From Vigna angularis (lineage: Eukaryota > Streptophyta > Magnoliopsida > Fabales > Fabaceae), in NCBI RefSeq assembly GCF_016808095.1, contig NC_068973.1, forward strand, positions 22,012,501 through 22,076,500: a stretch of 64,000 nucleotides of DNA. Direction: 5' to 3'. The notes below the pieces were generated by a model. It saw only the letters and a program-made list of their open reading frames with translations. It made no database searches and was not told the DNA's origin. The position numbers and the translations under genes are program-made. This document shows positions 30,656 through 40,498 of this stretch, in pieces; positions within the stretch are counted from its first letter, which is position 1; the number at the start of each line of letters is the position of its first letter.

Positions 30656-31795
30656 GAGATCCGAGCGTTAATGGCCCAGCAAGATGCAGGCCAATCGATT
30701 AAGCCGGCAGACGCCAAGAAGATTGTCTGCTACCTTATGGTAGGGGACAACTTGTATCGGAGAGGGTTCTCCACCCCTCTCCTTAAGTGCCTCGGGAAGG
30801 AAGAAGCGCAATATGTCATGAACGAGCTCCATAATGGAATCTGCAAATTCCATACCGATTGTCGAGCTCTGAAGGCTAGGGTACTGCGGGCTGGATACTA
30901 CTGGCCAACTATGGAGGAGGACACTAAGGTCTTCTCTCAGAAGTGCCTCAGCTGCTAGGTCCACGCCAACAACACCCATGCACCATCGCATACCTTTCAC
31001 ACCATGACGTCACCCTGGCCGTTCGCGCAATGGGGAATGGGCATAGTCGGCCTGTTCCCAACAGGCGGGGCGCAAAAGAAGTTCCTCCTTGTGGTGATGG
31101 ACTACTTCACCAAATGGATGGAGGCTGAACCCTTGGTGTGGTGATTCGGTCTTCCTCGGACAATCGTCACAAACAACGGCCGATAGTTCATTGATAAAAA
31201 ATTGGCCGAGTTTTATAAGGATCTGGGTATTAAGCACGTCACCAGTTCGGTGGAACATCCTCAGACGAATGGTCATGTAAAGGCCATGAACAAGACCATC
31301 GTGGCCGAACTGAAGAAGCGATTGGGTGAAAGAAAGGGAGCATGGGCTGATGAGCTCCCAGAAGAATTATGGGCCTACCGATGCACCCCGCACAGGACAA
31401 CCGGCGAGACGCCTTTCAACTTGACATATGGCACTGACGCCATGTTACCGGTCGAGTTGGGAGAACCCTCCGTATGATGCCGGATGGAGGACCTTCAATT
31501 GAACAATGAAGAGTTAAGGGTAGAACTTGACTCCATGGAAGAACAAAGGGACCAGGCGGTATTAAGGGCTGAACCGTGTAAGCGAATGGTGGAAAGAAAG
31601 TACAACTCTAAAGTCCGGCCTAGGAACTTCCAGGAGGGCGATCTAATATGGAGAAAGGTTGGGGAAGCCCGACGGGTGGCCACCCACGGCAAACTCGCGG
31701 CCAAATTGGAGGGACCTTTTCGAATAGCAGAAGCCCTGGGAAACGGAGCCTACAGGCTATTACATCCAGACGGACGCCCTATTCCAAACACTTAG
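30656..31795 (+). pseudogene. Integrase of E3 with altered catalytic residues
   Basis: The zinc-binding region is present (LHNGICKFH ... CLSC, about 30826-30957), followed by a TAG. The core reads VVMDYFTKWMEAEPLV (first Asp kept, about 31095). The second motif is TNNGR instead of TDNG (about 31170), and the third motif is HVKAMNKTI instead of an Glu-containing form (about 31285). Two of the three DDE residues are therefore changed. The C-terminal part (YNSKVRPRNFQEGDLIWRKV, KLEGPFRI) ends at 31795. Integrase would insert the cDNA; this one cannot. Confidence 0.8.
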
Positions 31796-31947
31796 AATGC
31801 CACTCACCTCAAATTTTATTTCAGTAATAGTCATTTCTGGTTGTATATTTTATTTTGGAATGATTAATAGAATTGTAGGGCGTCCCACTTTTGGCAAAGA
31901 TTTCTACGATAAGGACATAATCCTGTAAGCGCTTAACCAAAAAGAAA
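31796..31947 (+). other. 3' untranslated start of E3
   Basis: Short AT-rich non-coding stretch between the integrase stop and the 107-bp repeats. Tat-type elements often carry such non-coding sequence before the 3' LTR. Confidence 0.45.
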
Positions 31948-32161
31948 TCCAAGTTGATGAACGGAGAGTTCCAAACGGAACCACTGTCAACTTGACAGGG
32001 CGATGAACGGCGAGTTCTTCCCGAAGAACCACTGCCGACTGGATCGTGCGAAAGTCCAAGTTGATGAACGGAGAGTTCCAAACGGAACCACTGTCAACTC
32101 GGTCGGGCGGTGAACGGCGAGTTCTTCCCGGAGAACCAGTATCGCCCGGATCGTGCGAAAG
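31948..32161 (+). repeat. Two tandem 107-bp repeats in the E3 3' region
   Basis: Units 31948-32054 and 32055-32161 both start TCCAAGTTGATGAACGG and end GGATCGTGCGAAAG. Within each unit a second similar half (GATGAACGGCGAGTTCTTCCCG) echoes the first (GATGAACGGAGAGTTCCAAACG), so the unit is itself built from two diverged halves. The array is cut by L6 at 32162. Confidence 0.85.
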
Positions 32162-33323
32162 TGATGACAAATTTATGAACACCGAAAAACGGCGCCAAAA
32201 ACTTGTTTAACCCTCAGCAAGTGTGACCGAATCGTATCAAGTAATAAAATCGGTAAGACCAAGTATCGTTCTCCCAAAGGACTCACGGCCTAGTTAGTTA
32301 TATGATTTCTTGATTATTTAAGACTGGTGAACAAATGATTATAGGTTTCAAATGCAAAAGACAAAAAGGAAACATGTATGCATGTGATGATCAATGGGAA
32401 AGAAGAACACAAACACTGAACGAATTATATGGATGAGTGTGTTGTTGGGGTAATCAATTTCATCTTATCCACTCTCATATATTTTAGGAATTCATCATTC
32501 TTTTCATCAATGTTAATGTCACTCTCGAAATTACCTTAAACCCGATGTCTCGGTGAAGAAAGTCTATCCTTAATTATGAGTTCATACAATTCCTAGCATC
32601 CCTAATAATTAATTCTGAAGCATAGAAGCAAAAAAGGCAACCAACCCTCATATGCCTATGTCTAGGCAATACTACTTTTGGGAGAATTTCCCCAATTCTA
32701 GATTTCTCCATATGTTTCCATATCGACAAAATCAATAATCATGACATCGAATGAGTTAAACAATGCATGTTTTGAGCAAAGAGGAAAAACCCTAACTAAT
32801 GATGAAAGAAAGCATGTATCATAGATATGATGTTTAAACACAAAATTCCATATATGAGAGCTTCAAAAGATTACATTGATTCCCCAACAACAAGAAGAGT
32901 TTAGTTCACCATATTCATGGTGAAACTAGATGAAATACAATGAAATAGTGAAAGACAGAACCCTAGAAAGTTGAGTAGGTAGCCTTAGCATCCAAAATCT
33001 TCCTCCAAGGGGTAGAAAGGTGTGTGTTTTCTTCGTACTCTGCCAAAGATACAAATAAAGCTTATATACTATTCGAAATATTACAGAAAAGTGGGCCTAA
33101 GCCCAAAAGAATGGCGCTCAGCGGTAAGTGCGTGTGTTGAATTCTTCCCCTCAGCTGCACTTTCACCCCTCAATGTAGCCAACGGGTGTTCATTAGTGCC
33201 GCTCAGCGGTAAACTGGCGTTGAGCGATACTTGCGACTTCTCTTCTTTTGCACTTTTTGAGTTCTTTTATGATTCCATCTCTATCCTTCTTCACTTCTTT
33301 CATCAAATTCACTTTAAAACCTG
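32162..33323 (-). mobile_element. Family-1 LTR L6 (A-type, truncated)
   Basis: It begins TGATGACAAATTTATG at 32162 with all A-type landmarks, including GGCGCCAAAAACTTG and the CTGAGCGG block near 33110-33235. It stops at AAAACCTGC (33323), where other copies continue for about 120 bp to ...TGTTATCA. A different LTR-like sequence starts at the break. Confidence 0.8.
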
Positions 33324-33827
33324 CTGTCGCAACCGGGATCGCAACGGGACGACGACCCGAAAACAAACGGGTTTTAGAAATAGATTTGTGGAGTTGCCAC
33401 CATAATTTATTATGGAAAAACTATGGAAAACCATAAAATAAGACATGGTCTACGAAAAAATATTTTCAGGTTCGGGAATCGGTTACGCGTAAGGAAGGTA
33501 TTAGCACCCTATCGCGGCTGCCCAAAGGCAGTACCTTTAATTAAATGTATAAAGTTGACGTGGTTTGTCAAAATGTTTAAATTTCCCTAAAAAAATAAAT
33601 AAAATAAAAAAAGCTATTAAGAAACAAAAAAATATTTTTTTGTTTTCTGAACCCAACAAGAAATGACCTTAGTCCTACGTACATCCATTTATACAGATAA
33701 AAGGATTATCTTCAGGATACCCATCCATCTTCTCAAGGGTGGTATTCCTATAGATCATGCGCCATTGGAACTGGACGGTGATAGGACCGTTATTCCGGGA
33801 TACGACTAGGCTCCACACGATGCCAGT
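33324..33827 (+). mobile_element. LTR-like sequence of another gypsy-type element
   Basis: It begins TGTCGCAACCGGGATCGC and includes GGAGTTGCCACC, TTCGGGAATCGGTTACGCG and AAGGTATTAGCACCC. From memory this word series occurs at LTRs of Ogre/Tat-type elements in legumes and other plants. The right border is not visible and no PBS was found. There is no gene in this stretch. Confidence 0.4.
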
Positions 33828-34845
33828 TTGTTCGCATTGGAGTATGGTACTAAAAAGGCATTAACATGGAGAATCGGCCGGCTCTACATTGTCAGAGACG
33901 TGGAGGATTCCCGACTGATATGGGCGGGAGTCAGCCTAAGGAACGAGCGGGTTTATCACGGGAAGGGGTCGAGTCCGGATGATTTCTTCTTTATGAATGC
34001 CAATGTTTTCGATCAACTCTGTACTCGGGTGCCTTTTACTAAGTTTCAAATGGTCGTTCTCTGGGAGTTGAACGTTGCCTCTGCTCAACTAACTCCGAAT
34101 GCTTGGGCGGGCGTCCAGGGGTTTTTGGCGATGTGTTCGACTATTGGAATAACCCCAACAATCCCGGTTTTCTTTCACTACTTCGACGTCCGCCCGCTCC
34201 CGAAGGGTGGTTGGGTTTCTTTGACGTCCATCAAAGATAGGACCCTCTTCCGTCCTTATTCTAATTTGTACAAGAATTTTAAGAATCAATTTTTTAAAGT
34301 CATCATTTACGAGGCCGGCCGTCACGAGTTTCATGATGCGGCGGGAAATCCTTTGTTCCCTTTTTATTGGACAAGGAACCCCAAGAAAATAAAAGCCTAC
34401 TCGGTCGGTCTGATGAACCCGGTCGATTTGGAAGTCGTTCGAACCATCAACGCTCTCCCCCGCCGCCTCTCTGCCCGCAACTTAGTCGAATGCCTTCGTC
34501 ATGAGGATTGTGAACGAAAGACGTTCGGTATGGTATTTTATGTTCAGTTTGTCCTTTTCCATAGGTCGGTGTTAACTTAACTGAATTTTCGTGTTTTTGT
34601 CAGATATCATGTCTGCTCCTCCTCCCCGCAAATCCAACTTCATGGCTTCGAGGAAAGGAGCCGGTGCTAGCTCTTCGAGCGTCCGGGAACGGGTCGCCCC
34701 GATCGCTCTCCATCCTCCTATCATCAAACGTGCATCTTCTACCAGCCGGATGCCGACAGTTCCTCCAGCTGGCTCCCAGGCTGCTCTAGCCGTTAATGTT
34801 CCTAAAAGGCATCGCTGTCGCTGCGGGAAGCAGGCCCCGACATAG
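33828..34845 (+). CDS. Gypsy-type 'putative transposon' domain ORF (Transposase_28-like), 2 exons
   Basis: An open frame of about 233 codons (33828-34527) is joined by an apparent intron 34528-34603 (GTATGG...TTTGTCAG) to a second exon starting DIMSAPPPRK and ending with a TAG at 34843-34845. Removing the intron keeps the frame. Characteristic text is FQMVVLWELNVASAQLTPNAWAG, IGITPTIPVFFHYF, GGWVSLTS and NFKNQFFKV, matching from memory the 'putative gypsy type transposon' family. The biochemical role is unknown. There is no clear ATG start and the N-terminus may lie upstream near 33760 (a TAG precedes). The C-terminus is Ser/Pro/Arg-rich and probably cut short. Confidence 0.6.
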
Positions 34846-34907
34846 CCTTCCGACCGTATTCATAGATCCCTCATCCGAAGCGGCCACCAATTCCGCCCAG
34901 CCACCAC

Positions 34908-34933
34908 TTTTGGTGTTCATAAATTTGTCATCA
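34908..34933 (+). mobile_element. Remnant (last about 26 bp) of the E4 5' LTR
   Basis: TTTTGGTGTTCATAAATTTG followed by TCATCA matches the terminal bases of full A-type LTRs such as 41828-41853. The rest of the LTR was lost, leaving the Transposase_28-like ORF next to it. Confidence 0.65.
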
Positions 34934-34939
34934 AGTTTT

Positions 34940-34956
34940 TGGCGCCGTTGCCGGGG
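34940..34956 (+). other. Primer-binding site of E4 (tRNA-Asp type)
   Basis: TGGCGCCGTTGCCGGGG lies 6 bp after the LTR end. It is complementary to a tRNA-Asp 3' end, as known for Athila-lineage elements. A second, related TGGCGCCGTT is found inside the LTR just before its end. Confidence 0.8.
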
Positions 34957-35268
34957 CCTTGTGGTTTAACTAGTTTATTTGTGTGATTATTGATTATCTT
35001 TGACTTGAATTTTGAATTTTGAAATTTGAATTTCTGTTTTTATTTTTCTGTTTTTATTTTCTTTTTTTATTTTTTCGGTTATTATTTTATTTTTTCGGTT
35101 ATTATTTTATTTTATTTTATTTTATTTTATTTTCTGTTTTTCGGTTTTTATTTTATTTTATTTTCTGTTTTTATTTGTTTGTTTTTATTCTATCTTCTTA
35201 TCACTTATATTATTTCTTCTATATCTTTTTGTGCTAACAAATTTTTCTAGGGACTTCTTTTCTTATGT
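34957..35268 (+). other. T-rich 5' leader of E4
   Basis: Runs of TTTTATTTTATTTT and CTGTTTTT fill 35019-35240. Open frames here are low-complexity shadows. It corresponds to the untranslated leader between PBS and gag. Confidence 0.6.
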
Positions 35269-36991
35269 ATGCAGGAGGTAATTCAAACTAGAAGCAAGAA
35301 AACCTCGGAACCTCTTCTTGAAGGTTTAGACGAGAGTAGACGGAAGAGAAGAATCCGTACATCAAGAGAACTTTTCCCTCCTCCGGAAATTCTTTTACAA
35401 CCTTCACCACAAGGTTCTTACCATATCACTAAGGAGATGGAGAATAATAATGTCAGACGAACTCTTGCAGATTACACTAATGTGGTTAGACCTCAGCATT
35501 TCAATAGCATAACAAGACCGAGGGTCAATGCAGCTAATATGGAGGTGAAACCAGCATTAATCCAATTGGTTAAGAGTAACCAATTTAATGTGTTGTCGCA
35601 TGAAAGCCCATATGAGCACCTCACAACATTTAATGAAATTTGCAATACAGTGAAGATAAATGGGGTGCCTGATGAAACAATCAAAGTGGGAAGATGTAGT
35701 GACAAAGTTCTTGAACAAATACTTCCCACAGTCCAAGGTAAATAAAGGAAAGCAAGAGATATCATCTTTTAAGCAAGGCATGGAGGAATTACTAGGTCAT
35801 GCATGGGATAGATACAAAAGCCTATTAAGAAAGACTCTCACGCATGGATTTGACGAAGTGGAAGTAGTCCTATTCTTCCTTGGAGGACTTGGTTCACAAA
35901 CCAAGTTGATGCTAGACGCCTCAGCTGGAGGCAATATCAAATGGAAGACTCCAGAGGAAGCCACGGAAATAATTGAAAACATGGCTACTAATGATAATGA
36001 GCTGAACGGTGAAAGAGGAGCTCCTATTAAAAAAAAAGGAGTTCTACAATTACAATCCAATGATGCCTTGTTAGCTCAGAACAAGATAATAACTCAATAA
36101 TTGGAGAATCTCACAAAGGCACTTGCACAACTTCCAAAAGAGTTAAAGATTGTTGCACAGGTTCAACAACAGATGTGTGAACTATGTGGTGGTGACCATA
36201 TCAATGATCAATGCGCCTTTCCAGTGGAAGCTTTAGAGGATGTTAACTTCATGGCCAGTCAATTTCCATACCGTCAGGGGAACTTGAATCAAGGGTGGAA
36301 AGCACACCCAAGCATTGGTCAAGGACAAACTGGGCAAGCTGGACAAGCAAGGCACTTTAACAAGCAACAACAGCAACCGACCTTATGGCAACAAATGTCT
36401 ACACTTAATGAAAGATCAATAAGGATGGAAGAAACTCTTCAGCAATTCATACAAGCAACTGAATCCACTCAAAAGAGCACTAAAGATGCTATTAAGAACT
36501 TGGAGATTCAACCGGGTCAACTTACTAAGCAGTTGGAAGAAAGGCCTGACAAGTATTTTGGGGCTAATACTGAGGTTAACCCCAGGGAAGACTGTAAAGT
36601 GCTAGTGAGTGTAAATGTTGAAAAAGTTGAGTTGGAAAAAGAAGAGAGAAAATAGAGAGAAGAGAAAGAAGAAGAGAAAATTTGTGTGAAGAAAAAGAAA
36701 GTGAGAGAAAAGAAAAAGAGGAGGAGAGAAAAAAAGAAAGAATCATATGAAAAACCTCTTCCTCAACCAAAGAAGTATCATAGAAAGAATGAATTTGAGC
36801 GCTTTATGGAAATCTTCAAGAAATTGGAGATTAAAGTTCCTATGATTGAGACATTGCAACAGGTTCCTGGTTTTATCAAATTCCTGAAGAAGTTCAGTAG
36901 AAAGAAGAAAAAGAAGAAAGAACTTGAGTTTTATTGGTTCAAGCTAGTGACGTTAAAAGAGCGCTTGCTGGGAGACAACCCAGTGATTTAA
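35269..36991 (+). pseudogene. gag of E4
   Basis: The N-terminal part (35269-35690) includes RTLADYTNVVRPQHF and ALIQLVKSNQFN. A deletion of about 70 bp removes the KLSLFPFSLGG region and the frame changes. From 35660 one frame runs to 36991 with stops only at 36098 (TAA, apparently from CAA) and 36653 (TAG). It contains KFLNKYFPQSK, the knuckle CELCGGDHINDQC (C-X2-C-X3-H-X4-C), a Gln-rich stretch, a coiled-coil-like NLEIQPGQLTKQLEE and a highly charged Lys/Glu region (36660-36770). The final residues read into the boundary motif. Best-preserved family-1 gag here, but not intact. Confidence 0.8.
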
Positions 36992-37239
36992 GAACTTTTA
37001 ATTTTTGGTTTGGTGATGTAATTTTGAACTTTTGGGTATTTTTGTTTTGTATATAAGTTTGTTGCAGGGTTTACATCTACTAATGGATGTTAGGCAGAAG
37101 AGTATCTACTAAAGGATACTATGTTTGTATACACCTACTGATGGGTGTTGGTAAGAAACATTTGCATCTACTGAAGGGTGCTGGAGGATTTTGGGTCAGG
37201 CTCGTGACGTTAAACAAGCGCTACCTGGGAGGCAACCCA
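36968..37239 (+). repeat. Two boundary hairpins of E4
   Basis: CTGGG-AGACAA-CCCAG at 36968-36983 and TGGG-AGGCAA-CCCA at 37226-37239, each preceded by GTGACGTTAAA and AGCGCT. E1 and E2 have one each, so the block is duplicated here, with the stem-loop array 37073-37181 lying between the copies. Confidence 0.55.
37073..37181 (+). repeat. Array of four stem-loops with covarying stems
   Basis: Loops start at 37078, 37107, 37136 and 37169 (29, 29 and 33 nt apart). Stem/loop/stem are ACATC/TACTAATG/GATGT, AGTATC/TACTAAAG/GATACT, ACACC/TACTGATG/GGTGT and GCATC/TACTGAAG/GGTGC. Each stem is different yet paired, while the loop stays TACTRAWG. No reading frame links them. Confidence 0.7.
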
Positions 37240-37403
37240 ATTGATTGATTTTATCTGTATTGTTTGTTTTGATTCTGCTTTAGTTGCATGATAGGGATTT
37301 GGATGTATGAGTGATCTGAGAACTTAATTGCAGGGAGCAAGTGAGGGGCATGAATAGGAGGCACCTAGGATAAGCTAGGAAGAAAAAGAGCACTTCACGA
37401 AAG

Positions 37404-38120
37404 CGCCATTGAGCGGTAGTGTCGCAGATGGGCTTAGGTTGCCCCTTAGTGGAACCCGAGCCCATTAGGGTATTTTTATACCCTAAGTCGCGCCTTGGCC
37501 TCTATTTTCAGATTCTTCTCTGCACACACACTCCTACATACTTTTCCAAAGGTTCTCTACAATTTTCCCTTCATTCCTCTTGAGAAAATCTCCTTTCCAC
37601 TCACTTTCTCACTAGTTTTCCATCTAAGTTTGGGGTTGGGAGAGAGCATCATTGTTCTTCACAAGTTGAAAGCATTCTCTACTCATTTAGCATCTCCACC
37701 CAAGTAAGTCAAGCATTTTTCATTCTAGGGTTCTTGAGCATAATTTGATTATTGAAGCATGAAATTTTAAGGGGTTTTGATTTCTATGCATGATTTGATG
37801 AATTAATTGATGTTTGAACCGATTGAACTGATTGATTTTGATCTGGAAGCATGAAAATTGTATGTGGGTGGAGTTAGGAAAGGTCAAAAGAGATTTTTTA
37901 AAAATCTGCAGAATCACCGCTCAGGGGTAAATTGCTGCTGAGCGGCACTATGACAGACTTGGAATTTTTGCTGAATTGTGTACTGGATTGATGCACTAGT
38001 GGCGTTGAGGGGTGATTTTGACCCTCAGCGGTGGTTTAGCTTGGAAATAGGGTATTGTTTGTGGTTTACTAATGATTAACAACATGTCTTGTGGTTTTGT
38101 AATCTGTGTTTGATGTAAGA
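37404..38120 (+). promoter_or_regulatory. ORF2 leader of E4: promoter-like block, intron donor, polypurine-like repeat
   Basis: In order: GAGCGGTAG and GATGGGCTTAGG (37411-37440) followed by TTTTTATACCC (about 37474), which resembles the LTR series CTGAGCGG - GGGCTTAGG - TATATAAG; a pyrimidine-rich stretch; the exact polypurine 13-mer at 37626-37638; and a strong intron donor GTAAGT at 37704-37709. Further CTGAGCGG/CCCTCAGCGG motifs at 37917-38035 fall inside the putative intron, which would end just before the ORF2 ATG at 38121. Promoter and splicing are inferred, not shown. Confidence 0.45.
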
Positions 38121-39280
38121 ATGGCATCCTCTTCAAGCAAAAGAGTGAAGACCATGGCATCAAAAAGGAAAGAAAAGGAACTAGAACAACCCCACTCTAG
38201 TAGGTTCCTATCTCGCAAACATGAGAAGCATTTTAAGGTGGTCCAAGATAGGAGGCTCCTTATGGAGAGGAAAGTTGGAATGATACCTAACTTTGCTCCT
38301 TAGTTTGGAGAGCAACTGCTGGGAAGGAATTTGGGGAAGCTAGCCACATACCCTGCACCAGCCAATATAGCTGTGGTGAAAGAATTCTAGACCAATGCAA
38401 GGAAGATTGGTGATTATCCGGCTGAGGATTACCTAGGCTATGTAAGACGCCACGCTATTAGGTATGATCCTGACTCTATCAACAACTTCTTGTGTACTGT
38501 ATGGGCTGGTGAGCAGTGCTAGTTTGCTCTATGTATGGAAGAGAAATAATACTGGTACTGTGGTAAACATTAGGAGGACTGACTTGAATCCTCTTGCAAA
38601 GTATTGGATGGCATTTTCTCATGCCAACATTCAGCCATGTTCTCATGTTTTAGACATCACTCTTAGCAGGGCACTCCTCCTTTACTGTGGATCAGGAATT
38701 TGAATGTCAATATTGGACAGGTCATAGCTAATGAGATAAGGGTGTGTGCTAACACAACAAACAGCAAAGCACCCTTAGGACATCCTTCTTTGATCACACA
38801 CCTATGCAAAATAGCTGGGGTGGATACTTTTGCTCCACCATTTGAGAGGCCAAGGAAAGCGATTGATGAGGCCTATTACAGACAATACTGTGGAGGTGAG
38901 GAGGCAACACAGCCAGTTCCACCACGCCGTACTCACAGAGAAAGAGGACAGGCACATAGTCAGGCATCTGCAAAGACACATGAAGGAGAGCCTTTCCAAA
39001 TGAGGGACATGTATATGTCTTATAGGTGCACAGTTGCAGTTTATCCACAGAGGGCAGGTGGCCACTGCTGAGATGATTGTTGGAATGTATGATACACCTC
39101 CAGCACACAGGTGGACTATGGAGGAGTTCCATAACGTGGTAGCTTGGCCAGAGGAGCAGGCCCAAGGAGGCAGAGCTGGAGCAGCTGAAGCTTCAGCTAT
39201 GGAGATGATGCTGAGGATGACGCATTTGAGGATGCTGAAATGAGGAAGAGGAGGAGGATACAGATGATAGCTTAGACTGA
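38121..39280 (+). pseudogene. ORF2 of E4
   Basis: It starts MASSSSKRVKTMASKRKEKE. Recognisable blocks are RFLSRKHEKHFKVVQDRRLLMERKVG, a TAG in place of a Gln codon near 38301, AVVKEF, DPDSINNFL, a frameshift near 38530, LAKYWMAFSHANIQPCSH, NVNIGQVIANEIRVCANT, APLGHPSLITHLCKIAGV and PPFERPRKAIDEAYYRQY. It ends with a Glu/Asp-rich tail and TGATGA at 39278-39283. At about 385 codons it is similar to E7. Function unknown; several stops and frameshifts. Confidence 0.75.
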
Positions 39281-39291
39281 TGAGGAGCTGA

Positions 39292-39317
39292 GATAGCATT
39301 TACTGATGAATGCTATC
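39292..39317 (+). repeat. Stop-proximal stem-loop of E4
   Basis: GATAGCATT pairs perfectly with AATGCTATC around the loop TACTGATG, a 9-bp stem that starts 11 nt after the ORF2 stop (39278-39280). Confidence 0.75.
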
Positions 39318-40498
39318 AGCACTAAAGCAGGACTTATGCTTTTGTTTTGTTTTATATTCCTGAATTTATTTGCTTTTGTTTTTAGAATAGGGTTTGATGG
39401 ACTCAATTTGAACTTGGTCTGTTATGATGGTTTGCTTGTGACTTATGCATGATGAGTATTGCTTGATGATACTTTGATATTGATTGATGTTGAGATTGTG
39501 CACATTATATGCTTATATAGGTGGTTCACAAGCTTTGTGAACAAATGCATGATGTTGTGATTGTGATTATGATGCTAAGCAGGATGTGTATGTCGAATGT
39601 GAATGAGCTTATATGTGAGGTCTTGAGCTCCAAAGTTGCTGTGATTGAATACTATTACTTTGAAAGCATGAATGATTTTGCCCAGGTTTTCTATGATTGA
39701 ATCAATTGCTTATTTGCATCATATGATCAAGGTCATTTGTTGGTAACCCTTTTCTATCATTTGAACCATTAGCCTTGAACATAAATTGAAAACCCTTTGT
39801 GAAAAGCTTTACCTTGAGTTAAGTAGAAAATATCTGGTGGTATTGATAAATGTTCAAGTTTGGGGTTGTTGGGAAGTTATGAAAGGGAAATTGAAAAGCA
39901 TTGAGCTAAGAGCTAAGAACTAAGTATGTGAAAAGAAAAAGATAAAGAGAAAGAAAAGAGAAGAAAAAGCAAAGCTCAATGCAAAGGAAAGTTGGGAATA
40001 AGTAGAATGATTGTGTTCATATGATTCTCTTAACTCAAGGGTTTTGTGATCTAGAAAAACCAATTTTCTTGTTAGCCCAGCCACATTATAAGCCATTGAA
40101 AAGTCCTTGTGATGATGTATGCTTGTGAATGTATTTGATTATGGTTAAATGAAAGGCAAAGTCAATTCCTGTGACATTGTGATAGTAGAGTGAATGAGTG
40201 ATTACCTCTTATACACTTGTGTGTTTGAGTGAAACACTTTATCTACTGAGGAAAGATTCCATGAGCACATGAACATGCATGCTTAGTTGATTGATCATTC
40301 ATGAAAAATAGCATTTGTTGGATATTGGGTGATTGTGTGAACACTAAAGCATGTGCATGTCTTGATTGAAGTTTTTGTCATGAGCGTAATTAAGTGATTA
40401 CTTATCTTGAAAAGAGGATTTTTGAATGGAGTGAACCATTGTATTGATTTGTAGAAGATTGAGTTACATCTTGTTTGCTTGAGGACAAGCAATGTTCT
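39318..40498 (+). other. 3' UTR of E4
   Basis: No supported gene. It contains an exact extra polypurine 13-mer (AAGTTTGGGGTTG) at 39856-39868 and a purine-rich AAAGAAAAGAGAAGAAAAAG run. It ends with GAGGACAAGCAATGTTCT leading into the true polypurine tract. Confidence 0.6.

Larger units (their letters stand above)
25584..32161 (+). mobile_element. Tat-lineage gypsy retrotransposon E3 (degraded)
   Basis: Order on the plus strand: LTR (25584-25995), PBS (25999-26016), gag (26038-28333, split by a solo family-1 LTR), protease (28463-29280), RT joined by deletion to an archaeal-type RNase H (29345-30560), integrase (30656-31795) and a 3' region with a 107-bp tandem repeat. The second RNase H type after RT and the TGGCGCCCACCG-type PBS support the Tat group. 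The 3' LTR is gone; family-1 LTR L6 starts at 32162. Many stops and changed catalytic residues show it is inactive. Base composition is GC-richer than the neighbours. Confidence 0.8.

Noticed and set aside
35019..35250. Phe-rich open frames
   Set aside because: Translations of the T-rich leader between PBS and gag.
37073..37181. Stem-loop array as a coding repeat
   Set aside because: Units are 29, 29 and 33 nt apart, so no common frame, and stem changes keep pairing rather than codons.
38794..39299. Minus-strand frames of up to 165 codons opposite ORF2 of E4
   Set aside because: Antisense shadows; the plus strand aligns with ORF2 of the other copies.
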